From a virus, in IMG/VR virus record IMGVR_UViG_3300033150_000717, positions 1 through 31,015 of that record: 31,015 bases of DNA. One strand, given 5' to 3'. Numbering within the stretch: the first letter of the stretch is position 1; every line of letters begins with the position of its first letter. This document shows, piece after piece, positions 20,871-30,209 of the stretch. The notes under the pieces were generated by a model. The model saw nothing but the letters and a program-made list of their open reading frames with translations. It was not told where the DNA came from and did no database searches. The position numbers were made by a program, and so were the translations under genes.

Positions 20871-21271
20871 AATACATCCTTAAATATCTTGACTATCTTT
20901 TTTCTGCTTTTAGCCAATGCCGGCCTCAAAAACGGCCTTGGCGCCATTTTACTGGTTCCATCTTTCTTACTGGTTCCATATTCCAACCAATATCCATATT
21001 TAACTGCCTTTTTCACTCCTACCCTTGCAGTATCGTTACCTACAAGCTCGTAACCTATACCCCTTAATAATGTCCCTGTATCTCTGTGTGGCGGTTCACC
21101 AGGCTTTGACCTGTATTTGCGTCGCTCGGATTTTGTAGCCCCTCTAATTCCCGTATCACCTATCGAACTTTTAGCTTCACGGACAACAACAAGGGCCGCT
21201 TTGGTCAATGCTGATTTCCGAACCTTTTCGGCTTCATTTATACATCTATCTGCATACCAGTTTATTTTCAT
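20867..21271 (-). CDS. HK97 gp10-like head-tail protein
   Basis: A 134-residue basic protein. Typical features of the HK97 gp10 family are KAALVVVREAKSSI, a KPGEPPHRDTGTLLRGI segment, an aromatic YGYWLEYGT motif and MAPRPFLRPAL. These proteins join the tail to the head connector. ATGA overlaps link it to both neighbours, suggesting strongly coupled translation. Confidence 0.85.
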   Translation of the reverse strand: MKINWYADRCINEAEKVRKSALTKAALVVVREAKSSIGDTGIRGATKSERRKYRSKPGEPPHRDTGTLLRGIGYELVGNDTARVGVKKAVKYGYWLEYGTSKKDGTSKMAPRPFLRPALAKSRKKIVKIFKDVF

Positions 21272-21591
21272 TTTATCTCAAGTAAATCTACTTTCTGATG
21301 ATGATTCATTTGGTTTACATTATCTGTGCCACGAACCATAAAATATCTACCATCATATTCTATACGGTCTTTATTACTTATCGCCACCGTCGGACTACAA
21401 TAAAAAGTATAATCACTCCATACTGTATCTTTATCCGCAAATATAACTTCACGTGCGCCTTTTCGCTGTAGCCGGCCTTTAACATTTTTAAACAAATCTG
21501 TCCAGGTCTTCACCTGTGCACCATAATCATCCTGACTCATTGTTGGTCTTTGTATATCTACTGTTATGTTATATAAATTATCAATAGCCAT
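21268..21591 (-). CDS. Head closure (head-tail adaptor) protein
   Basis: A 107-residue protein with the small beta-barrel pattern of the SPP1 gp16/Phage_H_T_join family: ITVDIQRPTMSQDDYGAQVKTWTDLFKNVKGRLQRKGAREV.., then IEYDGRYFMVRGTDNVNQMNHHQKVDLLEIK. It would seal the connector after DNA packaging. It overlaps the connector gene by 11 bp. Confidence 0.85.
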   Translation of the reverse strand: MAIDNLYNITVDIQRPTMSQDDYGAQVKTWTDLFKNVKGRLQRKGAREVIFADKDTVWSDYTFYCSPTVAISNKDRIEYDGRYFMVRGTDNVNQMNHHQKVDLLEIK

Positions 21592-22801
21592 AACGCTTCC
21601 AAACAGCCAGTTGGTCGGCTTTACTTTCTATTGCAGTTTTTATTTCTCCCAGCGTGTAAGAATAATCACCTATCTTTTCACTCTTCAACGACTTATTAGT
21701 ATTCCTCGACTCATATAAATCGCTAACCAGCTCTATAGCTATCTGTTCTAAATCGTGCGGTATAGTTACATATCCGCCGTGATAATCAATGTAAATGTTT
21801 TTATAATATCTGGCGAAACCGCCCTCATAAAATATCGAACCTTCAGCCTGATTCATTTGATAATCACTTAACCGTCCATCAGGGACTTCTAAAGTCCTTA
21901 TCGAATTAAGACATTCACTGGCACCTATACAAACAAACTCCGTAGAATCATAAGCAGCAAACCCACTTAAAACGGTTGCCTCCCAGCCAGTCAAAGCGTT
22001 TACTGCCGCAGCCAAAGTCGTTAGGTTTGTATAAGTTGAAAAAGCAAGCGAATTAGTCCCAGCATTATCACCACCGTGAATAACAAGTTTCAAGTGAGTA
22101 TTGGCAGGAAGTGAGCCGGTAGAACGGGTAATTTCACATGTTGCTGAATAAGCGCCCGTGTCAGAACATTTTATTTGTAAAGCACCTGTTGTTGCAGTTG
22201 CGATACGCTCTATACTGACTATCGGATAATTTTTAACAAATATGATATTACTACCCGAACCGTCCTGCCTCTCCATAGTATAAGACCGGCTCTTAAACTT
22301 CCTGTCGCAATACCTTTCTATCGCCAAACTAACAGCATTTATAAGTTGTGCTAACACCGCATCAGTTGCTGTATCTGTTATGCCCATATATGCCTTAACT
22401 TTAGCAAGCGATGTAAGCGCATATGTATCTACTGTAGTGCTCAACGTGTCGGCTGTCAGCCAACATTTAGCCGTTGTATCCTCATTAGTTGCACATTTAG
22501 CACGTATCCGGACATATTTAGCTGATGATATATCGGTAGATGTAAAACTTACGTGGTCGCTTGTGCCCGATGTTATGTTTGCCGCAGGCGATATATCATA
22601 AGCATCAGTAGATACAGTTACCCCAGCATCATCGGACGTGTCCAATTGAACATCCGTAATATCATCACCACTGCCGCCACCTGTATTTTCCGTTACAACG
22701 TGAAAATCTTCATACGCCTCAACGCTTATCCAATCAATCAGTGTTGTAAGCGAATCAGATACGGCAGTTGCCGTCGTCTGGTCAGCAATAGTATATCCCA
22801 T
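21581..22801 (-). CDS. Head-tail connector fused to extra beta domains
   Basis: A 406-residue protein. The connector core is split: the helical part SLAKVKAYMGITDTATDAVLAQLINAVSLAIERYCDRKF (about 130-170), and the end YIDYHGGYVTIPHDLEQIAIELVSDLYESR (about 338-370), both typical of gp6/YqbG-type connectors. An N-terminal beta-rich domain of about 125 residues and an insert of about 110 residues (about 205-315) are additional. Connectors of this family are usually less than half this size. The start overlaps the neighbouring stop by one base. Confidence 0.8.
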   Translation of the reverse strand: MGYTIADQTTATAVSDSLTTLIDWISVEAYEDFHVVTENTGGGSGDDITDVQLDTSDDAGVTVSTDAYDISPAANITSGTSDHVSFTSTDISSAKYVRIRAKCATNEDTTAKCWLTADTLSTTVDTYALTSLAKVKAYMGITDTATDAVLAQLINAVSLAIERYCDRKFKSRSYTMERQDGSGSNIIFVKNYPIVSIERIATATTGALQIKCSDTGAYSATCEITRSTGSLPANTHLKLVIHGGDNAGTNSLAFSTYTNLTTLAAAVNALTGWEATVLSGFAAYDSTEFVCIGASECLNSIRTLEVPDGRLSDYQMNQAEGSIFYEGGFARYYKNIYIDYHGGYVTIPHDLEQIAIELVSDLYESRNTNKSLKSEKIGDYSYTLGEIKTAIESKADQLAVWKRYGY

Positions 22802-23346
22802 TAATGGTCAGCCTCAAAATAACCAAACAGAGCTAAATTAAATGCGCCTGGCTCGCTGCCAATATCAACCGCCAATGAATCATGGTATCCTAACACAATC
22901 ATACCATCAAAATCTATCCATTGACCCACTGAACAAGTCGTCTGTCCATTAGTTGCCACGTGCAGATAATTAGTCATAAACAAATTAGCCTGTGAATTGG
23001 CCGTCTCATCAGCATATGCCAGAACCGGCGGTGCACTGGACGTCTTCTGTCTGTTCAGCGGAATGCCTGTAACCGCTGTCCCACTGAATGAATCGCTATA
23101 AGATGGAAAATGCCAATCAAGTTCAGTAGCAACATCAACACGAACAAAAGCTCTTACAATATGTAAATGCTTGCTTGTGCTTGTATTGCATATCAAAAAA
23201 GCAGTATCTCCTGCATCAATATCAGCAGTTGCCGTTGTCCACGCATACGCTTCTATTTCGTCCGGCTTCTTTATATAAATTGCACCTTCCGAATTCACAT
23301 CAGCCAAATTACCTGTTCTACCAAATATATTCATTGTGTCAGTCAT
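22801..23346 (-). CDS. Virion structural protein, unknown
   Basis: A 181-residue protein, beta-rich: MNIFGRTGNLADVNSEGAIYIKKPDEIEAYAWTTATADIDAGDTAFLICNTSTSKHLHIVRAFVRVDV.., ending FNLALFGYFEADH. It resembles small jelly-roll proteins in virion gene clusters. It is located between the beta-helix protein and the connector, so a capsid decoration or head-fibre role is possible. No family named. Confidence 0.6.
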   Translation of the reverse strand: MTDTMNIFGRTGNLADVNSEGAIYIKKPDEIEAYAWTTATADIDAGDTAFLICNTSTSKHLHIVRAFVRVDVATELDWHFPSYSDSFSGTAVTGIPLNRQKTSSAPPVLAYADETANSQANLFMTNYLHVATNGQTTCSVGQWIDFDGMIVLGYHDSLAVDIGSEPGAFNLALFGYFEADH

Positions 23347-23376
23347 TTCTATTTCTCCTATTAATTTAATTATCTT

Positions 23377-24324
23377 TTATTCACACGCTGTCGGTGCAGC
23401 TGAACCTTGTCCACCTGCCGCAGAATCATTACCAAGAGCTGAAGTTGCACCAATCCAGAATGAAGCACCAAGTGTGCCCCAAAGATTAGCGTCTGATACA
23501 TCAGTTGAAGCCGGCGTCGCTCCGCCACAGTTTTCCGCTGAACCAGTAGCACCATCAACCAATACAAAAGGTTTCATATCAGACAGCGAACAATAAAACC
23601 GACAATTTGTTACCCACAGATTCTTACAAGCAGTTGTCTTGTTATGGATAGCTGCAGTTTCTATCTGGTCGTAGAATATACAATTGTCTATAATGATATT
23701 CTCCGAATCTACAATAAATATGCCACCTGTCCCAGTTGCACCGTTCGTTCCGCCAGGGTCGGTTTTCTGTTCAAACATACAATCCTTTATCGTGAAATTG
23801 TCTTTTGTCGTGGTTAACTTGATTGCATTCAACCATTGATAAGACGCCCCGCCCTGAAATAAACAATTATCTATATGATTATCGCCTGTCTCACAATTAA
23901 CGAATCTGGCAATATTATCAGCGCCAGCAACAAACCTGCAATTAGATATATACGTGCTTGCAGCACCCATCAGTGTTGTCGCACTTGAATCCGTATAAGT
24001 AAAAGTAGGCCTGTTCGCACCGATACCTAAACCAATAACGCTTACACCCGCAACATCTATATCCAAAGCGCCTGCAGAATCTAAATCCTCGGCATGACCA
24101 GGCATCAAATAGATTCTATCGCCTTGATTAGCTGTGCATAGTCCAACAGCATAATCTGCGGTCGCAAGTGGTTTATCGGGGTTTCGTCCATATCCTGCCG
24201 CATCAGTCCCCGTTCCTGAATGCACCCACCATATATCACCGGTAGTCATCGTTTCGTTCACTATCATATACACGCCGCCCGGTTGCTTACGTGAAAATAG
24301 TGGTGATTTTTGTCCTATAGCCAT
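23377..24324 (-). CDS. Right-handed beta-helix protein in the head cluster
   Basis: A 315-residue protein. After the leader MAIGQKSPLFSRKQPGGVY it has a segment IWWVHSGTGTDAAGYGRNPDKPLATADYAVGLCTANQGDRIYLMPGHAEDL, then beta-helix rungs such as STYISNCRFVAGADNIARFVNCETGDNHIDNCLFQGG. This form recurs in head clusters of environmental phages. The location between capsid and connector genes argues for a virion surface protein rather than a tailspike; this is inference. Confidence 0.75.
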   Translation of the reverse strand: MAIGQKSPLFSRKQPGGVYMIVNETMTTGDIWWVHSGTGTDAAGYGRNPDKPLATADYAVGLCTANQGDRIYLMPGHAEDLDSAGALDIDVAGVSVIGLGIGANRPTFTYTDSSATTLMGAASTYISNCRFVAGADNIARFVNCETGDNHIDNCLFQGGASYQWLNAIKLTTTKDNFTIKDCMFEQKTDPGGTNGATGTGGIFIVDSENIIIDNCIFYDQIETAAIHNKTTACKNLWVTNCRFYCSLSDMKPFVLVDGATGSAENCGGATPASTDVSDANLWGTLGASFWIGATSALGNDSAAGGQGSAAPTACE

Positions 24325-24371
24325 TTCTGGGTTCTCCTAAAATAATAAGTTATGGATGACCAGTGTAATGG

Positions 24372-24590
24372 TCATTTACTTTTGTAATCCTTTAACATCT
24401 TGTTATTAGGCGAACCGGCCCGCTTGATTTTACCCTTACGGGCCTTGTTCGCTTTACTTTTTACAACTCCTGAATCTTTTAAGGCTTTAGCCCTGCCAGA
24501 CACAATCAAATAATTCGCTATGTCATCAGCAATATCAAGAATATCACCGGCCTCGTGCCCAAAAGCGTGAGCTGTCAATAATAACTTCAT
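24372..24590 (-). CDS. Small protein with basic tail, head cluster
   Basis: A 72-residue protein. The first 38 residues (MKLLLTAHAFGHEAGDILDIADDIANYLIVSGRAKAL) look like a small folded domain seen in phage head operons. The remaining 34 residues are strongly basic (KSKANKARKGKIKRAGSPNNK). No function known. It lies between two structural genes, consistent with a minor virion protein. Confidence 0.6.
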   Translation of the reverse strand: MKLLLTAHAFGHEAGDILDIADDIANYLIVSGRAKALKDSGVVKSKANKARKGKIKRAGSPNNKMLKDYKSK

Positions 24591-24601
24591 AGTTAAACGC
24601 C

Positions 24602-25111
24602 TTAATCGGTAATAGCTGACGGCATCGAATCGTTCTGATAACGAGCACCATCAAGAATACATACAACACTGGCAATTGCACTATCCGACGAATAAGCTAT
24701 ATCCAGTCTTAAGCAATCGTAATTTGTTGTAGTCCCAGACGTGAGCTCTTCAGCACGCACCTCGGCAATCAGCATAACATTGTCTTCTGTGCTCAATACA
24801 CTACTTAAATTAACTCCAGTTGAGGTTGCAGATGATATACTGTCAAGCGTATCACCTGCAGCATCTGATTCTACACGATAAGTAAAAGGCATCGCCGTCG
24901 CACCTGTTGCCGATACGTCTGTGCACTTCTTGATTGTCAACGCACCTGGTGTCGCACCGTCATTTACCACACCAAAAGTTACGATAAATGTAGCTCTATC
25001 ATAACCTTTCATACTGATAACATCTGTAGTTTTGCCGCCACTTATGTCTATAGGTGGCAAGGCATTTACAACTTTCCTTTTTGTTGTGAATAATGCAGTT
25101 GTTAAACTCAT
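24602..25111 (-). CDS. Probable minor capsid or decoration protein
   Basis: A 169-residue protein, rich in Ser, Thr and Ala, immediately after the major capsid gene. The core TTDVISMKGYDRATFIVTFGVVNDGATPGALTIKKCTDVSATGATAMPFTYR has the strand pattern of small jelly-roll virion proteins. Position next to the capsid gene suggests decoration or fibre base. Not recognised as a named family. Confidence 0.6.
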   Translation of the reverse strand: MSLTTALFTTKRKVVNALPPIDISGGKTTDVISMKGYDRATFIVTFGVVNDGATPGALTIKKCTDVSATGATAMPFTYRVESDAAGDTLDSISSATSTGVNLSSVLSTEDNVMLIAEVRAEELTSGTTTNYDCLRLDIAYSSDSAIASVVCILDGARYQNDSMPSAITD

Positions 25112-25147
25112 TTTATTATTCTCCTATAAATTAGTTTTTATTAATTA

Positions 25148-26482
25148 CTATGCTCTCGCAGCCAGCGCAACAAACGGACTTAAAGTATTTGTGCTATGTT
25201 TTGGCGTCAGAGCACTTGACCACCACGGTTGGCCGTCATATCGAGTCTCAATGCGATACGCCATCTCGTTGTAGTCAAATCGTAAATGGCTCGAAGATGC
25301 TGTCCGAACCGCACCACCATACTTGCCACCAATAAGATACTGACTCCAGTCCGCAAGCAATATATCACCTTTATCGCCGACCGTTTGCATATGCTCACTA
25401 TCTATAAGCGGTCTGCCCATCAGTGTCCCATATGGAGTGGCAGAAGCGCCACCCGGTGGTATATATACCGCCGAACCACCGGTGCCTACAGCCAACGACA
25501 TCTGCATCAATTGCGGTAACGCATCAGTATTTACAAGCCAAATAGCATTACCCCGCGACCGCGGATACAATCTCGACCACATTTTGATAACATTTTCATA
25601 TATAATTGTATCCGCAGCTTGCCCTGTCTCTTTAGCCTGCGTAACAAGACACGGAGCGTTCAGGACACCTAACGCCTGACCGGCACCAGTTCCATTGATA
25701 AAGTCTTCATCTTCCTGCCACGCTATCGCTCGAGCAAAAAGGTCATAAAGCAATGGCTCTATTGATATTGGCGAATCCTCCAAAAGCTGATTAGATACAT
25801 AAACCAGCCCAGTAAGATTATGCAGAGTCAATTGAACCTTACCAACCTTTGGCTTGCTCGGAGACTTTTGACTGCCTTCATCCGTTCGGTAAATAACAAT
25901 GCCACCAAACAAACTCGATGCGTGGCTTGTGTCAACAATGCACGGATAAGATATAGTGTTAGTCTGCATCGGGACATATTGCGCTCGTTGCCGGACAATA
26001 GTCTCCTCAAGCATAGTGCTCAATAGTTTAGAGTTAAACTCTTCAGGCACTAAATAACCACCTTCTACATCATCACTTTCAGACATATGGCCTGCCGTCT
26101 TCTGGTCCCACTCTTGCAGTTTCTTTGTCATCACACCTTTTGCAGCCTTGGCCACATCCTGTGCAAAACTACTATAAGTCTCATAACCGCCTGTCTTAAA
26201 ATACTCTTCATCATCGTTTTTGTTTTCATAAACAACCTGGCCAATTTTACGAGTCGGCGTAATCGCCTCAAGGTGCTTTTTCAATGCAGCCTGAACCATC
26301 AGCTCTATCGATTTCTCATCTATCTCATCCTGCTCTTTCTGGCTTTCAGGTTTTTCGACCTTCTCACCAATACCAGCCTTGATAAGCTCTTCAGCGTCAG
26401 AATCATGCTCCATATCAAGTGTTACGCCTTTTACATACTCGTCTGGCCCATTTTTCCAGTCTTGCAATAATTTGACTAACAT
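25148..26482 (-). CDS. HK97-fold major capsid protein
   Basis: A 444-residue protein. The N-terminal about 100 residues are charged and helical (ESQKEQDEIDEKSIELMVQAALKKHLEAI), the expected delta domain acting as internal scaffold and removed by the protease. The HK97 core follows: GGYLVPEEFNSKLLSTMLEETIVRQRAQYVPM, then VYVSNQLLEDSPISIEPLLYDLFARAIAWQEDEDFINGTGAGQALGVLN, and ending LRFDYNEMAYRIETRYDGQPW. It directly follows the prohead protease gene. The exact cleavage site cannot be read from the sequence. Confidence 0.93.
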   Translation of the reverse strand: MLVKLLQDWKNGPDEYVKGVTLDMEHDSDAEELIKAGIGEKVEKPESQKEQDEIDEKSIELMVQAALKKHLEAITPTRKIGQVVYENKNDDEEYFKTGGYETYSSFAQDVAKAAKGVMTKKLQEWDQKTAGHMSESDDVEGGYLVPEEFNSKLLSTMLEETIVRQRAQYVPMQTNTISYPCIVDTSHASSLFGGIVIYRTDEGSQKSPSKPKVGKVQLTLHNLTGLVYVSNQLLEDSPISIEPLLYDLFARAIAWQEDEDFINGTGAGQALGVLNAPCLVTQAKETGQAADTIIYENVIKMWSRLYPRSRGNAIWLVNTDALPQLMQMSLAVGTGGSAVYIPPGGASATPYGTLMGRPLIDSEHMQTVGDKGDILLADWSQYLIGGKYGGAVRTASSSHLRFDYNEMAYRIETRYDGQPWWSSALTPKHSTNTLSPFVALAARA

Positions 26483-26590
26483 AGTTAAACTCCTATATAA
26501 TAACTCTTATTATTCATATCTATCTGTTCTATCTGTCTCCAGCCATTACCTGATATTTCTGAAAAATATCTCCAGCAATTACCTGACAGC

Positions 26591-27556
26591 TTAAACAATA
26601 CCTCTAATCCTTTTTATCTGCTCTATAATTTCATTCCCTACAACTTGTTTAACAGGGACCTTATATTTCTTTACCCCTGTCTTATAAACAGAAAGTAGTT
26701 TAGGTTCAGATTTAATCACTTTAACTATTTTAGATTTTTTGAATGGGTTAAAATCCTTACGCTCATTCACCCATTCTCTTGCCTGCTCAACCGTCCATTT
26801 GTCCTTATCAAATAGATATGACTGGACGTGAGTCGGACCATCAGGGTCTTTTTTCAACTTGCCTACAGTGGCTTTTATCCCTTCCTTTTTAGATATATCT
26901 ATCACCCTGAAAGAGTTCCTTACAAACAAATCCGGGTCTTTTATCCGCCACCTGATATAATTTTCCGTTATATCTGGCGCCGGTTTCAACTCTATATCCT
27001 CATATTCTAAATCCTCAAAATCCTTTGCTATGTGTAAATCCTTCTTGAGCTCGTCAGACAACTCCATCCCTTTGTTCACGGCAATAGCTAATGCCTCGGG
27101 ATTAGACGGCACAGGAACGGCACTATACTCAAACAGCTCCCATTTGCTGTGTATCCGCCGGACTTCTGCCCATTCCGGATGGTTTTTCAAATCCTGTTCT
27201 TTTGGTTCTCGGCTTTCCCTTGACATAAACCCAATACTAAACGCCTTCAAGAATCCGCCCTTATATAATTCATATACCTCATTTGCCCTGTCAGTTTCAG
27301 CAAAGATGGTTTTAGCTATTAAACCTTTGTTCTTGTCCGTCTTAATCCACGCCATTTTCCCAATTGGCGGTGTCGTCGATTGGTGTGCCCAAAGAACAAC
27401 CGGATTTTTGCGATAGTTTTTTAAATCTGCACCTTGTGGCAAAACTACCTCTTTATCCCTGTCAACAGCAGCCGTTGAAATAGTCGAAATCACAGCCCTC
27501 TCTTCAGGCTCTATATCAATTTTAGCTTTGTCTATGTCAAAATACTTAAATGTCAT
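26591..27556 (-). CDS. HK97-type prohead protease with C-terminal extra domain
   Basis: A 321-residue protein. Residues 15-165 form the S78 protease: candidate catalytic His58 (VLWAHQS), Ser107 (KAFSIGF) and acidic Glu140 or Glu143 in WELFEYSAVPVPSNPEAL. Residues about 195-265 (NYIRWRIKDPDLFVRNSFRVIDISKKEGIKATVGKL..VQSYLFDKDKWTVEQAREWV) are a second domain known from phage head proteins of XkdF type, so this is a fusion. It trims the capsid precursor during maturation. Confidence 0.9.
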   Translation of the reverse strand: MTFKYFDIDKAKIDIEPEERAVISTISTAAVDRDKEVVLPQGADLKNYRKNPVVLWAHQSTTPPIGKMAWIKTDKNKGLIAKTIFAETDRANEVYELYKGGFLKAFSIGFMSRESREPKEQDLKNHPEWAEVRRIHSKWELFEYSAVPVPSNPEALAIAVNKGMELSDELKKDLHIAKDFEDLEYEDIELKPAPDITENYIRWRIKDPDLFVRNSFRVIDISKKEGIKATVGKLKKDPDGPTHVQSYLFDKDKWTVEQAREWVNERKDFNPFKKSKIVKVIKSEPKLLSVYKTGVKKYKVPVKQVVGNEIIEQIKRIRGIV

Positions 27557-27569
27557 TTTTATAGCCCCT

Positions 27570-29660
27570 CTAATCTATAACCGGCAGCCAATCACATCTA
27601 CAATGTGGGTGATAAGGCAATATGCCCCTCGATTGACCTATCGGCATCCGTTCTCCATTGTGTGGTAAGCATATGTCGCAAGCATCATTCGCAGCATTCC
27701 ATTCCACCATATCTACCTGCGATTTATTATAACTCTCTAATTCACCGTGTATTAACGCTGACGCCGACTCTGTCCGGGCAATCATTTCAGCCCGTTGCGT
27801 CAATAACCTGTCTCTATATTCACGAACAGCCATATTTACACTTGTATCGCTTAATTTACCCCCTGCTTTTAAGCGTGCCGCATAATTGCTTAAAGCCTTT
27901 TGTTGACGAGCGTTAAGCCCAAGACTGTTAACACTTCGTATCTCTCTGGCAAGCTCTCGTGGCGTTGTCCCTTGCCGCAGCCGCTCGGCTATAGAATTTC
28001 TGATTGCCTGTCGTGTCTCTTCGTTTATCATTGTTATCCGCTCGCCAACATATTCCTTTGCCCATCGAATAACCGCAGGATCCTGTATATCAAACGCAGT
28101 TGCCAACTTGCCCAACAAATGATTACCCTTTTTCATACCAACAAGAAGATTGTCATCAATAACTTCATTTAATGCCTTTTCCCCCTCCTCACGTATAATA
28201 TGCCAGTCTATCTGCTCTACAACTGCACCTGATGCGAGATTTATGTCCGTAACAGTCTCACTTATCCGGACAGATGTCGAATCAAGCCATTTTTTTATCT
28301 TCTTTAACTGTTCCGGCTTATTATTGTTTATAGCTTTAGTTTTTAATTCCGGACCACTTTTCCCAAAAGCCGGCATTGCCGGTTCAACCGGTTCATCACC
28401 CCACTCAACCGGCTCTAATCCCTCACTCTCCCGAATCTCATTTACCGTCATAATCTTATTTTTAACATACATCTCGTGTCTTTTAAGATTAAATTCGTTA
28501 TCTTCAGGCACAGGATTGTCAAAAGCTACGAATAATGTCTCATCGAACATCGGCATTATTCTTTCGTTTATTTTCTGCTCTATCCGCTTCAGTCGTGGCA
28601 ATATACCCGATTGCATCCATTGTCGGTATCCCGCCTTTGCATTAGCCAGATTAACATTATCAGTGCTCAACACGCTCCACGGGACATCAAAGGCCCTTGC
28701 CAGTTTTTTCAATGTCAGCTCCGAACCAGCAACAAACTCAAAATCCTTTGGGTTCGTTGTTATCGGTACAGGCTTCATACCAGAATGAAATATGCCAAAC
28801 CGCCCCGTCCTGTTTATGCCTTTGTGCTCTCTCTCAAGTCCGGAACGCATCAGTCTTATCTGCTGTTCAGTTAAGATAGTATCCGTCTGAAGATAAAACG
28901 GCATAACAAGATTATTATCCAGCATGTATTTATTAAACTCATCATAGCTTACATTTAAGCCTGCCTGAAGTAATGAAGCCTGCAAAGGCCCCATTCCATA
29001 CCATAAATTCATCGGGTTCGGCATCTTAAAATGGACAATATCTTCTGGTTCATATCTTGACTTCTGTGTATCCGACCCCACTCCATACAAATAATGACTT
29101 ATAAACCGATTAGCATCAACCTTTATCTTCACCCATTGAGAATATAATGGCCATATCTGACAAGGAATGCCTGTCGCCGGATTCTTTATAATATACCAAT
29201 AAGCGTTACCCGTAAGCTCCAAAAACAAATCAAGCAACTCTATCGCCTCAAACCCATTCAAAAAATCATTTATATTATAAAGCATATCAAGAAACGGATG
29301 CTCAAGAACTTCGCTTATCTCTGTAGATTTATTTGTCCACTTAATAAGATGTGCCTTACTTTGTAATTCTTCATATTTTAAAGTTTTTATCAATATTGAT
29401 TTCGTATATTTGGCTTGCCTGGATTTAGGCTTGTTCGTATAAAGCCGAAGTGGAGTCTGCGCAACCGCTTGCGCATTCCTCTTTGCAAGCGAATAAATCT
29501 CGCCTCTATATTCTTTTATCAAAGAACGATAATCAGCAGGAGGCTGTAATGGTCTATTGCCAGTCCAGGGCGATATAGAATCTGATATAATCGCCCTGAC
29601 CTCCCTCGGCTGCTGCGATAACTTCTTTTCTATATAAGAATCTAAAAATGGTATCCGCAA
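27570..29660 (-). CDS. Portal protein fused to a MuF-type minor head domain
   Basis: A 696-residue protein. Residues 1 to about 440 are an HK97/SPP1-type portal (WTGNRPLQPP.., GNAYWYIIKNPATGIPCQIWPLYSQWVKI, DIVHFKMPNPMNLWYGMGPLQASLLQAGL, LTLKKLARAFDVPWSVLS). The C-terminal part ends in a MuF-like domain (AEMIARTESASALIHGELES..CDICLPHNGERMP..HPHCRC, residues 661-696). Portal and MuF are often separate genes. The start is TTG at 29658-29660: an in-frame stop lies just upstream, and AAGG sits 8 nt before the TTG. Confidence 0.9.
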   Translation of the reverse strand: MRIPFLDSYIEKKLSQQPREVRAIISDSISPWTGNRPLQPPADYRSLIKEYRGEIYSLAKRNAQAVAQTPLRLYTNKPKSRQAKYTKSILIKTLKYEELQSKAHLIKWTNKSTEISEVLEHPFLDMLYNINDFLNGFEAIELLDLFLELTGNAYWYIIKNPATGIPCQIWPLYSQWVKIKVDANRFISHYLYGVGSDTQKSRYEPEDIVHFKMPNPMNLWYGMGPLQASLLQAGLNVSYDEFNKYMLDNNLVMPFYLQTDTILTEQQIRLMRSGLEREHKGINRTGRFGIFHSGMKPVPITTNPKDFEFVAGSELTLKKLARAFDVPWSVLSTDNVNLANAKAGYRQWMQSGILPRLKRIEQKINERIMPMFDETLFVAFDNPVPEDNEFNLKRHEMYVKNKIMTVNEIRESEGLEPVEWGDEPVEPAMPAFGKSGPELKTKAINNNKPEQLKKIKKWLDSTSVRISETVTDINLASGAVVEQIDWHIIREEGEKALNEVIDDNLLVGMKKGNHLLGKLATAFDIQDPAVIRWAKEYVGERITMINEETRQAIRNSIAERLRQGTTPRELAREIRSVNSLGLNARQQKALSNYAARLKAGGKLSDTSVNMAVREYRDRLLTQRAEMIARTESASALIHGELESYNKSQVDMVEWNAANDACDICLPHNGERMPIGQSRGILPYHPHCRCDWLPVID

Positions 29661-29679
29661 ATCATCAACCTTAACTTAT

Positions 29680-29790
29680 CTAATCATCATCTAATCGTGC
29701 TACGTTTTCTCTCATTCGTGCTACCGCTTTAATATCCTTCAGCTTTATGCCAGGACTCTGTAAGATAGTACTCCATAGAGCATAGTACAT
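29680..29790 (-). CDS. Possible small head-region protein (36 aa)
   Basis: An ORF from the ATG at 29788-29790: MYYALWSTILQSPGIKLKDIKAVARMRENVARLDDD. It fills the gap between the helix-turn-helix gene and the portal. Its helical, charged composition looks like protein. A GAGGTG sequence upstream is 14 nt away, farther than usual, and can pair in a 4-bp hairpin, so the start is uncertain. The rest of the gap (29791-29930) shows nothing I can assign. Confidence 0.45.
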   Translation of the reverse strand: MYYALWSTILQSPGIKLKDIKAVARMRENVARLDDD

Positions 29791-29930
29791 TTCTGGTGAG
29801 GATACACCTCTGCAAAACGTTATACAAGCTGCGCCCCCACCTTATTTTTAATATATTTTGGACACATCGCGTCCTATATAAAAAACTATCCCCCTCCGTA
29901 TTACCTGTACTTGTAAACCTTTTTGACCGG

Positions 29931-30209
29931 CTAAAACTTTGTAATCAGACGGCAATCCATTGAATTGCAATAACTTAAGATTTTTTTATTTTTTTTAAAA
30001 ATGTTTACAGAAAAAGTTGTAGAAGTGAATAAATGCGGATTTGTTTTTTTTAATCGTTTTAACAGCCGATAGACCGCCTGCCTGCTTATCCCCATTAGTG
30101 TAGCAGTTTGTTTATAATTATAACCAGCTATAAAAACATAATAATAGGCTCTTATTTGCTTTAACGTCGGTTTTCTTTTAATATCAATTCTCCTTAAAGC
30201 ACGTTCCAC
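29931..30209 (-). CDS. Small helix-turn-helix protein within the packaging cluster
   Basis: A protein of up to 92 residues. Residues about 15-55 (LKQIRAYYYVFIAGYNYKQTATLMGISRQAVYRLLKRLKK) form a sigma-like or transposase-like helix-turn-helix; the C-terminus is basic. GTG at 30209 starts the frame inside the terminase 3' end (16-bp overlap). Alternatively an ATT codon at about 30188 has a good AAGGAG spacing. It could be a late regulator or a small-terminase-like DNA binder, but small terminases usually precede the large one. Confidence 0.6.
   Translation of the reverse strand: MERALRRIDIKRKPTLKQIRAYYYVFIAGYNYKQTATLMGISRQAVYRLLKRLKKTNPHLFTSTTFSVNIFKKNKKILSYCNSMDCRLITKF

Noticed and set aside
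25150-26594. Several plus-strand and alternative-frame ORFs within the capsid gene region
   Set aside because: The minus-strand HK97 capsid frame is unambiguous; the others are frame shadows without support.
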